DNA of 13,853 nt from Baffinella frigidus. Taxonomy: Eukaryota; Cryptophyceae; Cryptomonadales; Baffinellaceae. The DNA lies in contig MU646344.1 of the NCBI GenBank assembly GCA_026770585.1, positions 196,649-210,501 of the forward strand, given 5' to 3'. Of the stretch, positions 6,098-11,809 are shown piece by piece. Below the pieces are notes generated by a model, which saw only the letters and a program-made list of their open reading frames with translations, was not told the origin of the DNA and searched no databases. How positions within the stretch are numbered: the first letter of the stretch is position 1; every line of letters starts with the position of its first letter. A program made the translations under genes and the position numbers.

Positions 6098-9000
6098 AGG
6101 GAGAGAGAGGGAGAGGGGGGGAGGGAGAGGGAGAGAGGGGGAGTGAGAGAGGGAGAGAGAGGGAGAGAGAGGGAGAGAGAGGGAGAGAGAGGGAGAGAGA
6201 GAGGGAGAGGGAGAGGGAGAGAGAGGGGAGAGAGAGAGGGGTACCTCTTTAACCCTCAAGCCTCGATGCAGGCGGAACCAGCGTTGCGTATGCAGCCTCC
6301 GTCGACGCAACGCATTGGCTTCCCGCACACCGATTCTATTTACTTCCACCAACGTGGCCAGGTGCCCCCGCCCCTTCATCTCTCTCTCTCTCTTGATCCC
6401 TTCATCTCTCTCGCTCTTGATCGCTTGATCTCTCTCCCGACCTCCGACTCTATCTACTTCCACCAACGTGGCCAGTTTCCCCTTCATCTCTCTCTCTCTC
6501 TCTTGATCTCTCCCTTGATCTCTCTTGATCTCTCTCTCGACCTCGGTCTCAATCTCGATCTCTCTCTCTCTCGCTCTCCCTCGATCTCGCTCTCTCTCGA
6601 TCTCGGTCCATCTTCCTCCACCAACGTGGCCAGGTTCCCCCGCCCCTTCATCTCTCGCTCTCTCTTGATCTCTCTCTCTCTTGATCTCTTTCTCGATCTC
6701 GGTCTCAATCTCGATCTCTCGATCTCGCTCTCTCTCGCTCTCGCTCTCTCTCTCTCTCAGCCCAGTGCATCACGTAGCCCTGTGCATCGCGTCTCTCTCA
6801 GCCCAGCGCCTCTCTCCTCGCAGCCCCCTGTCTCTCTCTCCCTCCCTCCCCCCCTCTCTCCCTCTCTCTCCCTCTCTCTCCTTCTCTCTCTCCTTCTCTC
6901 TCTCCCTCTCCCTCTCTCTCTCTCTCCCTCTCCGCGCCTCTCTCCTCGCAGCGTGGTGCACCTGCCGAGCGCTCGCCGCATATTTATCTCAGAAAACGAG
7001 TTCTAAAACTCGTTTTCTTAAGTCAATCCCCCTACAAATTCGTCAACTTATTCTTTACTCTCCGCGTAAGTTGACAAATTTATAGGGGAATTGACTTAAG
7101 AAAACGAGTTTTAGAACTCGTTTTCTGAGATAAGCTCGCCGCATATGCAGAGGGTTTAGGGTGCGTCTTTGCCTCACGCGCGCCTATCCGAGCACCCTCA
7201 ACCCATTACCCCCACCCTTGACTCCTCACCCCTCACCCCTCACCCCTGCTTTCTCTGCAGTCCTTTCTACGGAAGGGCGTGTCGCTAGGCTATGTTGGGA
7301 GAAATTAAAACCTCAAGGACCCGAGCAGGTAACTTGTAGATCCCGCCCCAACAAAATGTACTAGGAACACGCAAGGCAGTCACGACCGACCGTCTGGCTT
7401 CGGCGTCCGCGTGACCGGTCACGTGGGCGTTCACGAGCCTGCCGGCGGGGACCCGAGCAGGTGACTTCTAGATCCCGGCCACGCGAACCTTGCCCATTGC
7501 CCCCACCCCCTGACCCCCAACCCCTCACCCCTCACCCCTCACCCGAGCATCCGCCGTATTTATGTAAAGCGACTCACTGACATAGGTCAACTTCTGGATC
7601 CCGGCGACGCGCACCTTCGGAACCAACACCCTCTGGGCCGAGAGCGCTCCCTCGAGAGGAGACTACCACCCCTTCGTCGCCGAGCCTGGCCAGGTGAGCT
7701 ATGGAGCGCTGTGCAGAGAAGTTGGCCACCGAAAAATGGGAAAATGGGAAAATCGGAGCCATTTTGTCCACTTTTGAGAAATTCATGGTACTAAATTTCT
7801 CAAAAGGTCACAAAACGGCTCCAACTTCTGGATCCCGGCGACGCGCACCTTCGCAACCAACACCCTCTGGGCGGAGAGCGCTCCCTCGAGAGGAGACTAC
7901 CACCCCTTTGTCGCCGAGCCTGGTCAGGTAAGCTATCCACCCAAGATCCTTCGGGGAGGTATTTCGTGTCTGAAATTGGAGCCGTTGTCTGAAATTGGAG
8001 CCATTCTCAGACAAAAAAATGTCTTTTGAAATATTTTCCCAATACAATTGACTTTTGAAATACACTACCCAACAATCCTGGGTGGACCACCCCTTCGTTG
8101 CCGAGCCTGGCCAGGTGAGCTCGCTCCACGCGACGACCACCTGTGGATCAAATTGGCCTGTTTCCAAAGTCAACTCGCCCACAAATCTGTCAACTTTGCG
8201 CGGATTCCGAACAAAAATAGTTTTAGTAGTGCAGAAATAACAGAAAGACGTAGTAGATTTGATGCACAGGTTATCGTCACGTGGCGCGCGACCCCCCGGA
8301 GTCCTCCCTCTCCTCCACCTCCGTCGCCGCCTCCCTCGCCCACCCCACCCCCACCCCCTCCCCCGCCCTCCCCACCGTCCACCCCAACACTGTAGTTATT
8401 TCACCGTCTGTATAATCATTTACACTTGTTAACACGCCGCCTCACGCACCGCCCTCCCACCCTCCTCCGTCTCCTCGGGGGATGGGGGGGCTGCCCGAAT
8501 CGTGCCGCGCCCCTTTACGCTGGCCTCTGGCCCGTTCACCCTCTCGGATTTGCCGGGTTAGGGGGTTGAGGTTCAGGGTGTAGACCTCTCGGGTTGCCCG
8601 GGCTTAGGATGTCAGGGTGTAGGTGTAGGGCGCTCGGATATCCGGGGTTGAGGGTTGAGGGTTTCCTGGGTTCAGGTTTTACGGTTTGGGGTTCTCGAAT
8701 TTCCCGGGTTCAGGGTTTAGGGCTCTCGGGTTTCTCGGATTACGGGTTTGGGGTTAAGAGTTTAGGTCCCTTAGATTTCCCGTGACGAGGGGTTAGGGTT
8801 TATGGTGTGGGGCTCTCGGATAATCCGGGCTTGGGGTTTAGGGCTCTCGTATTTCCTGGTCTTGGGGTTTAGGGTTCAAGGTTCTCGAATTTCCCAGGTT
8901 TTAGTTGTAGGGCTCTCGGATTTCTCGGGCGGTGAATCCCCGAGGAGCTGAAGCGCGTGCACCGTGATTTTAAAAGGGTAACGGCCTGAAAATGGGGTAG

Positions 9001-11461
9001 TTAGGCCTACGGGATTGCCTAGGACCTCCTACCGTAGGCCGAGACTTTTTGGTCCTAGGATCCCTCGGCCTACGGTAGGAGGTCCTAGGCAATACCGTAT
9101 GCCTAACTACCCCATTTTCAGGCCGTTGGCCTATGAGTTTGAAAGCATCAGGTTCGCGTGCGACTATCGGCAGGCGGTGGAAAATGGGGAAATGGGGAAA
9201 TTGGAGCCATTTCGTCCACTTTTGAGAAATTCATGGCACTAAATTTCTCAAAAGTTGACAAAATGGCTCCAATTCTCGATTTTCCATTATTTCCCGTGGC
9301 CAACTTCTCTGCACAGCGCTCTATCGGCAGGCGGTGGTCTGAAAACATTAGACTTGATGGTGGCGCTGGATGCAGGTGGTGAGGTTCTACGGCAACAGCT
9401 GCGTTCACTTCACCTTGCCCAACGATACCGACTTCACACGGGTCTGTGCCCCCTCCCCTGTCTCCTCTCCCCTCCCCCCTCTCTGCCGGAATCCAAAAAG
9501 TGTCCAGCTCTGCCTCAGTTAATCTGGGCTCCTATTTCAATGAATTTAGACCAGGCCTCCGTACACACGCTCCAGTTAAAAGAGCATCGAAATGTAGTGA
9601 ATGAGGAGCCCAGATTAACTGAGATAAAGCTAGAGAGTGCTCGTGTGGCGAGAAGCCGAGATTAACTAAGGCAAAGCTAGAGAGTGCGCGTGTGGCAGTC
9701 CTCGCGACGAACTCGCTACAGGGGTACCTCGCTCATAAGAAGACGCCCACCCCCTAGGACCACCATAGGGCCCTAGGCATAGGCCTACTGTAGGGTCCTA
9801 GGAGGAGGCGGTTTCTTATGAGCGAGGTACCCCTGTACCTCTCCCTGTGGGTCTCAGGTTACGAGCCTGGGTACCACGGTTGTGAACGGCCAGTTGCCTA
9901 AAAGGCGCGTGTGGGGTGCAGGTGAGCCTGGATGCTCGCGCAGTGCCCGGGCCGTGCTTCGACCCTGACCCTCCAGGTTGCTGCCCCCCTCTCTGCTCCT
10001 CCAGCCCCGCGCCACTTGATCTTCTCACACGGTGGGGGCTGCAGTGTATCGAGATGAGGCGGTGCGTTGATGAGGTTCGAGTTTGGGAACGCACGCGGTG
10101 TTTGAGGGTCCACCCGAGGCTATCCATGCGAACAGATTCACAAGTCAATTGTTGGATTATTGCCCAGGAAACACGCCAAAAGTCAGCAAATGATCACGTT
10201 TCCTCCCGGTTTTTCTGGGGGGAACGTGATCATTTCCCCACAAATTTTTAAAACGCCCTTTTGTTCTGTTCGCATGAATAGCCTCGTGTGGGTGGCATGT
10301 TGCCCAGGCGATGGGTCAGGCCAGGTGTGATCCGAAAGGAAGCATGGCCTTTCTGCAGGGTAAGTTCCGGTGTCCGCCTATGTTGGGAGCTCGAAGAACC
10401 TCAAGGACCTACAGGGGTACCTCGCTCGTAAGAAACCGCCCCCCCCCCTAGGACCACCACAGGGCCCTAGGCATAGCCCTACTGTAGGGCCCTACGGGGG
10501 GTCGGTTTCTTATGAGCGAGGTACCCCTGTAAAGAAGGCGGCGAGGACTGCCCGCGCACTGCCGCCAGGACCGCTCTTGAGGTCCTTTAGGACCCACATG
10601 AAGCACAGAGGATCGCGGCAGAACCGGCTAAAGTTTCTGTCCTGTAGGTCCTTTGGGGTTTAAATGCTCCCAACATGGCCGTAGAAAAGATCTGCTTCTG
10701 AAAATGCAAGATCTTGTCCTTTAGGTCCTTTAGGTTCTTCGAGCTCCCAACATAGTTGGACACCAGAACTGGTTCTGTAGAAAGGCCATGCTTCCTTTCG
10801 GACCACATCAAGCCCCCCTGGGGATGTGTTGGGACCGGGCTAGCGAAGCGCGGCCGTGCTGTGTGCCACGCCCACCACGCTAGAGTGGAGGAGGGGGTTA
10901 TTTTTTAAAAACCGCATCAGGATACGGTATTTGACTTTTGGAAACCACTGCCTTGAGGGGGAATTGGCTTTTGGCGACCCCTTCGAAGACTCTGGCGTGG
11001 CACCCTCGGATCACACGCCGAGAAGCATGCGCCCGCAGCCCGTGTGTGTGACGAAGCGTGTGACCTCGATCCTCTGCACCGGGGGGCCTGATGTGATCCG
11101 AAAGGAAGCAAGGCTTTCCTGCAGATGAGTTGCAGTGTCCGCCTACAGGGGTACCTCGCTCATAAGAAACCGCACCCCCCCTAGGACCCCCGTAGGGCCC
11201 TACTGTAGGGTCCTAGGGGGGGGCGGTTTCTTATGAGCGAGGTACCCCTGTACGCCGGGCGTTGCAGAACCTGACGAAGGTACCTCTGGGACGGCAGAAG
11301 CGCGGCGAGACGGGCGGGCTCTGTTCGCGATCGGGGGCTACTACGCGGAAGCCTTGCGCCAGATCGACGGGACATGGGCCATTACTGCCGGGAGCATGCG
11401 CCGTGAGGAGGCGCCAGAGGGGGATAAGCCGGGCGATGAGCGCGAGGGCGACGCCGAGTGA
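3909..11461 (+). CDS. Fe(II)/2-oxoglutarate-dependent oxygenase-like protein, seven exons
   Basis: Exons read from motifs and splice consensus: E1 3909-4196, E2 4937-5185, E3 6272-6361, E4 7586-7693, E5 9376-9441, E6 9922-9976, E7 11268-11461 (TGA). Joined product: 349 residues. Iron ligands fit H198 and D200 (GFPHTDSIYFHQRGQ, E3) and H256 (FYGNSCVHFTLPNDTDFTR, E5). R267, eleven residues after H256, suits 2-oxoglutarate binding. E4 reads VNFWIPATRTFGTNTLWAES; E6 gives VSLDARAVPG; E7 gives ALFAIGGYYAEALRQ and a charged tail. Introns 1-5 are phase 0 and intron 6 is phase 1 (splitting a Glu codon). Donors are GTCAAG, GCATGC (a GC-AG intron), GTGCCC, GTGAGC, GTCTGT and GTTGCT. All six joins keep frame and no exon holds a stop, so it looks functional. 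Substrate is unknown. E1 is the least certain part: an unseen 5' exon is possible, since AAAAG precedes the ATG. Confidence 0.78.
4313..4440. mobile_element. Hairpin element family E, copy a (oxygenase intron 1)
   Basis: About 128 bp with ends AACCCTCGCAACGTGGGCAA and, inverted, GATTTGCCCAGACTGTGAGG. The core is GGCCGTCGGAATCCGACGGC, an exact palindrome apart from its centre. It is closely related to the copy at 5211-5343. No coding capacity. Confidence 0.8.
4555..4615. repeat. AT-rich GACTTTTGAA repeat, family D
   Basis: Two spaced copies of GACTTTTGAA (4570-4579 and 4601-4610) separated by AAAGTTTTCCCGTCAAAAAT. A very similar arrangement occurs at 8008-8065 in intron 4, and a weaker relative (TTTGACTTTTGGAAACC) lies near 10931. 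Probably a diverged dispersed repeat. Confidence 0.55.
4751..4911. mobile_element. Hairpin element family A, diverged copy (intron 1)
   Basis: The left end GTCCTGAAAACCGGGTATTT and right end AACTACCCGGGTTTCAGTCC are inverted complements. The inner arms are CCTACGGTAGGCC / GGCCTACCGTAGGC. It belongs with the copies at 293 and 8976 but is more diverged. Its right end lies about 25 bp before the exon 2 acceptor, so it may shape branch point or acceptor use. Confidence 0.75.
5211..5343. mobile_element. Hairpin element family E, copy b (oxygenase intron 2)
   Basis: It shares AACACCAAATCCCCTTGG, the palindrome GGCCGTCGGAATCCGACGGC and GATTTGCCCAGACTGTGAGG with copy a. The left end is degenerate (CCAACCCGCACGGCTTGGGC). 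It begins about 25 bp after the GC donor of exon 2. Confidence 0.8.
5512..5684. mobile_element. Imperfect inverted-repeat element related to family E
   Basis: The left arm (CCACCAGCCCCCTCGCCGAA, then GGACCAAA) and right arm (TTTGGTCTCTCCGTGAGGGT, then TGGTGG) pair over about 40 bp with mismatches, enclosing roughly 90 bp. The CTCACGG-like end recalls family E termini. No ORF. Confidence 0.6.
5699..5932 (+). pseudogene. Acyl-CoA-dehydrogenase-like fragment, broken, inside oxygenase intron 2
   Basis: Two pieces resemble the C-terminal helical domain of acyl-CoA dehydrogenases (FAD flavoenzymes of fatty-acid and amino-acid oxidation). 5880-5932 reads AMQVLGGAGYISDYPVER, matching the family's conserved QxxGGxGY....YPVER motif. 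It is preceded by a possible acceptor GCGAACAG and followed by a possible donor GTACAA. Upstream, 5699-5818 reads AFLSMHAEVELESIRKMLV, then an in-frame TGA at 5756, then AADAGYSKWHDASSMCGADA, compatible with the preceding helices. The two pieces are in different frames and no splice pair I could find joins them in phase. With the stop codon this points to a relic. The second piece is convincing; the first is suggestive. It lies on the same strand as the host gene, just before a GA tract. Confidence 0.58.
5943..6239 (+). repeat. (GAGAGAGG)n purine tract, intron 2
   Basis: About 300 bp of nearly pure GA/GGA repeats ending 33 bp before exon 3 (only GGTACCTCTTTAACC... intervenes). Long open frames here are artefacts of the repeat. 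It is complementary in kind to the TC tract after exon 3. Confidence 0.95.
6370..6952 (+). repeat. (TCTC)n / TCTTGATC pyrimidine tract with exon 3 tail copies, intron 3
   Basis: About 580 bp of CTCTCTCTC mixed with TTGATCTCTC and CGATCTCGGTCTCAATC. Embedded are two extra copies of the exon 3 end: 6445-6475 (CGACTCTATCTACTTCCACC, then AACGTGGCCAG, followed by TTTCCC) and 6609-6633 (CCATCTTCCTCCACCAACGT, then GGCCAG, followed by GTTCCC). The real exon end at 6361 is followed by GTGCCCCCGCCCC. After all three copies comes CTTCATCTCTC, so the repeat unit includes exon tail, splice site and intron start. Confidence 0.9.
6971..7146. mobile_element. 150-bp near-perfect palindromic element family H with 13-bp flanking repeats
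   Basis: Positions 6984-7133 form two 67-bp arms (3 mismatches) around a 16-base loop. Ends are TTATCTCAGAAAACGAG and its complement. Each arm contains its own palindrome, GAAAACGAGTTCTAAAACTC (then GTTTTC). The direct repeat GCTCGCCGCATAT flanks it exactly at 6971-6983 and 7134-7146, which looks like a long target-site duplication. AT-rich compared with its surroundings. No ORF. Confidence 0.88.
7190..7585 (+). repeat. Diverged tandem block: CCCTCACCCC tracts plus exon-4 acceptor fragments
   Basis: Two similar segments follow each other. Each has a C-rich tract (7200-7250 and 7491-7541, with CCTCACCCCTCACCCC) and a fragment like the exon 4 start: 7326-7348 (CAGGTAACTTGTAGATCCCG) and 7458-7491 (CAGGTGACTTCTAGATCCCG, then GCCACGCGAACCTT). 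Genuine exon 4 begins TAG|GTCAACTTCTGGATCCCG at 7583. Both fragments carry stops or shifts, so they look like decayed copies of the intron-exon junction. A fragment at 7260-7322 (CTATGTTGGGAG, AACCTCAAGGACC) belongs to family G. Confidence 0.6.
7704..7825. mobile_element. Hairpin element family C, left half only, between exon 4 copies
   Basis: It starts GAGCGCTGTGCAGAGAAGTT and runs through AAAATGGGAAAATCGGAGCC and the central inverted pair TTTTGAGAAATTCATGG / CTAAATTTCTCAAAAG. It stops at CGGCTCCAA, where the exon 4 copy takes over. The full form is at 13294-13467. The right half is absent. Confidence 0.8.
7823..7927 (+). pseudogene. Duplicate of oxygenase exon 4 (acceptor lost, donor kept)
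   Basis: 105 bp copy the last 105 bp of exon 4 with four substitutions; three are silent and one changes Gly to Ala (TRTFATNTLWAES). The frame is open to the donor CAG|GTAAGC, which is closer to consensus than exon 4's own GTGAGC. At its start the first three bases (GTC) and the acceptor AG are replaced by the end of the family C half-element. CCAA or CAA is shared by both, a possible microhomology joint. Without an adjacent acceptor it probably cannot be spliced as a full exon. Confidence 0.85.
8008..8065. repeat. Family D AT-rich repeat, second copy
   Basis: GTCTTTTGAAATATTTTCCC and GACTTTTGAAATACACTACC repeat the layout seen at 4555-4615. It directly precedes the third exon 4 end copy. 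Confidence 0.55.
8086..8114 (+). pseudogene. Third, partial copy of the oxygenase exon 4 end
   Basis: ACCACCCCTTCGTTGCCGAG (then CCTGGCCAG) matches the last 29 bp of exon 4 with one or two changes and is followed by GTGAGCT, the same donor context. The reading HPFVAEPGQ is kept. The sequence before it belongs to the family D repeat. It shows that the exon end plus donor was copied independently of the rest of the exon. Confidence 0.75.
8297..8393 (+). repeat. C-rich CCTCC/CACCCC tract
   Basis: About 100 bp of CCTCCACC, CGCCTCCCTCGCC and CCCACCCC without coding signals. It opens proline-rich frames that are not believed to be genes. Confidence 0.8.
8553..8935 (+). repeat. Degenerate telomere-like minisatellite (CTCGGATTTCCCGGGTTTAGGG)
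   Basis: About ten units of 30-45 bp. Each begins near CTCGGATTTCCCGGG and ends in one or two GGGTTTAGGG / GGGTTCAGGG motifs. The TTTAGGG core is the plant-type telomere repeat, but here it is interspersed, never perfect in tandem, and lies inside intron 4. It is read as an interstitial satellite, not a chromosome end. Confidence 0.8.
8976..9133. mobile_element. Hairpin element family A, complete copy (intron 4)
   Basis: The outer arms AACGGCCTGAAAATGGGGTA (then GTTAGGC) and complement, and the inner arms CCTAGGACCTCCTACCGTAG (then GCCGAG) and complement, pair over roughly 65 bp per side around ACTTTTTGGTCC. The loop is in the opposite orientation to the copy at 293. This copy defines the full element. 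Confidence 0.88.
9164..9337. mobile_element. Hairpin element family C, copy 2, flanked by 17-bp direct repeats
   Basis: CTATCGGCAGGCGGTGG occurs at 9164-9180 and again at 9321-9337, enclosing a family C body (AAAATGGGGAAATGGGG to CTCTGCACAGCGCT). The right terminal repeat is present; the left one (GCGCTGTGCAGAGAAGTTGG) is missing. The direct repeats may be a long target duplication or the result of repair. The downstream repeat lies 38 bp before exon 5. Confidence 0.8.
9507..9690. mobile_element. Inverted-repeat element family I with a short tandem tail
   Basis: GCTCTGCCTCAGTTAATCTG (then GGCTCCT) at about 9507-9533 pairs with AGGAGCCCAGATTAACTGAG at about 9604-9630. The right arm is then repeated in tandem: AGATTAACTGAGATAAAGCT and AGATTAACTAAGGCAAAGCT, each followed by AGAGAGTG and CGTGTGGC. 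Lies in intron 5. Confidence 0.7.
9717..9837. mobile_element. MITE-like element family B, copy 2 (intron 5)
   Basis: TA-flanked, with ends CAGGGGTACCTCGCTCATAA and complement. Core CCTAGGACCACCATAGGGCC. It lies 84 bp before exon 6. Confidence 0.88.
10110..10292. mobile_element. MITE-like element family F, copy 1 (intron 6)
   Basis: The ends CCACCCGAGGCTATCCATGC (then GAACAGA) and TCTGTTCGCATGAATAGCCT (then CGTGTGG) are inverted. The centre holds a second hairpin, TGATCACGTTTCC / GGAACGTGATCA. A 2-bp flank GT occurs on both sides. Confidence 0.85.
10328..10808. mobile_element. Large inverted-repeat element family G with a nested family B insertion
   Basis: The left arm 10328-10411 (TGATCCGAAAGGAAGCATGG, CTTTCTGCAG, CTATGTTGGGAGCTCGAAGA, ACCTCAAGGACC) reappears inverted at about 10718-10808 with few changes. 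The loop contains further copies of GTCCTTTAGGTCC and GCTCCCAACAT. Family B copy 3 sits inside at 10410-10531, so it inserted later. It is in intron 6. Confidence 0.8.
10410..10531. mobile_element. MITE-like element family B, copy 3
   Basis: TA-flanked copy with ends CAGGGGTACCTCGCTCGTAA and complement, inserted within the left arm side of the family G element right after GGACC. Confidence 0.88.
11092..11143 (+). mobile_element. Family G end fragment
   Basis: TGATCCGAAAGGAAGCAAGG, CTTTCCTGCAG and GTGTCCGCCTA repeat the left end of the family G element at 10328, then stop at the family B insertion. The G-type continuation (TGTTGGGAGCTCG) does not resume after it. Confidence 0.7.
11144..11252. 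mobile_element. MITE-like element family B, copy 4, 15 bp before the exon 7 acceptor
   Basis: TA-flanked, shortest copy (109 bp). The right end ...GAGGTACCCCTG-TA is followed by CGCCGGGCGTTGCAG and then exon 7. The element must therefore lie across the usual branch-point zone of intron 6. Confidence 0.88.
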
Positions 11462-11504
11462 ATGGTGGGACAGGCGGGGCTGATAAATTGTCAAACACTC
11501 AGAG

Positions 11505-11803
11505 GCTGGCGCCAGAGCAGGCGCGCGTGACCCGCGTCTCTGACCTCCACCACATCTCCTGAACCTGAGGAATGTTGTAGAACGTTCTAGAGCGTCATAA
11601 AGCGCTCTACATGTAGAGCCTTCTAGAGCCTTCTGGAGCTTTCTAGACGGTGTCTCCTTTACAGAGCACCGCTTTTCTGACACCCAGGCGTGTGGTCTTG
11701 TGGCAGGAGGCGCTCCAGAGGCTGACGCCCGAGCAGGCGCGCGTGACCCGCGTCTCTGACCTCCACCACATCTTCTCTGTCGGAGAGACCTCAGCGCCCT
11801 AAG
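11505..11803 (+). pseudogene. Two copies of an exon-like unit (QRLTPEQARVTRVSDLHHI)
   Basis: 11505-11564 and about 11716-11774 share about 57 bp with few differences. The first reads QRLAPEQARVTRVSDLHHIS then TGA. The second follows a good acceptor (TTGTGGCAG) and reads EALQRLTPEQARVTRVSD, LHHIFSVGETSAP, then TAA at 11801. The protein is not recognised. The second could be a genuine terminal exon of another plus-strand gene whose other exons are not seen; related pieces recur in the array downstream. Confidence 0.5.
11572..11650. repeat. Palindrome-rich CTAGAGC repeats
   Basis: Imperfect repeats of TTCTAGAGC between the two exon-like units, including the perfect palindrome GCTCTACATGTAGAGC at 11604-11619. 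No gene is suggested. Confidence 0.6.
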
Positions 11804-11809
11804 TATGAG

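Noticed and set aside
5801-7006. 401-residue plus-strand open frame rich in RE and SLSL repeats
   Set aside because: It is created by the GA and TC microsatellites. The genuine exon 3 peptide happens to fall in the same frame, but the rest is low-complexity translation.
8553-8935. A chromosome end (telomere)
   Set aside because: The repeats are degenerate and interspersed, and the oxygenase gene continues on both sides.
9130-9180. Extra oxygenase exon reading FESIRFACDYRQAV between exons 4 and 5
   Set aside because: Exons 4 and 5 join directly (VAEPGQ to VVRFYGN) in frame as expected. This stretch ends in a direct repeat flanking an element and lacks a donor.
448-11252. CRISPR-like array from the repeated CAGGGGTACCTCGC sequences
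   Set aside because: The copies are inverted pairs at element ends, kilobases apart, without regular spacers; they are transposon termini in a eukaryotic setting.
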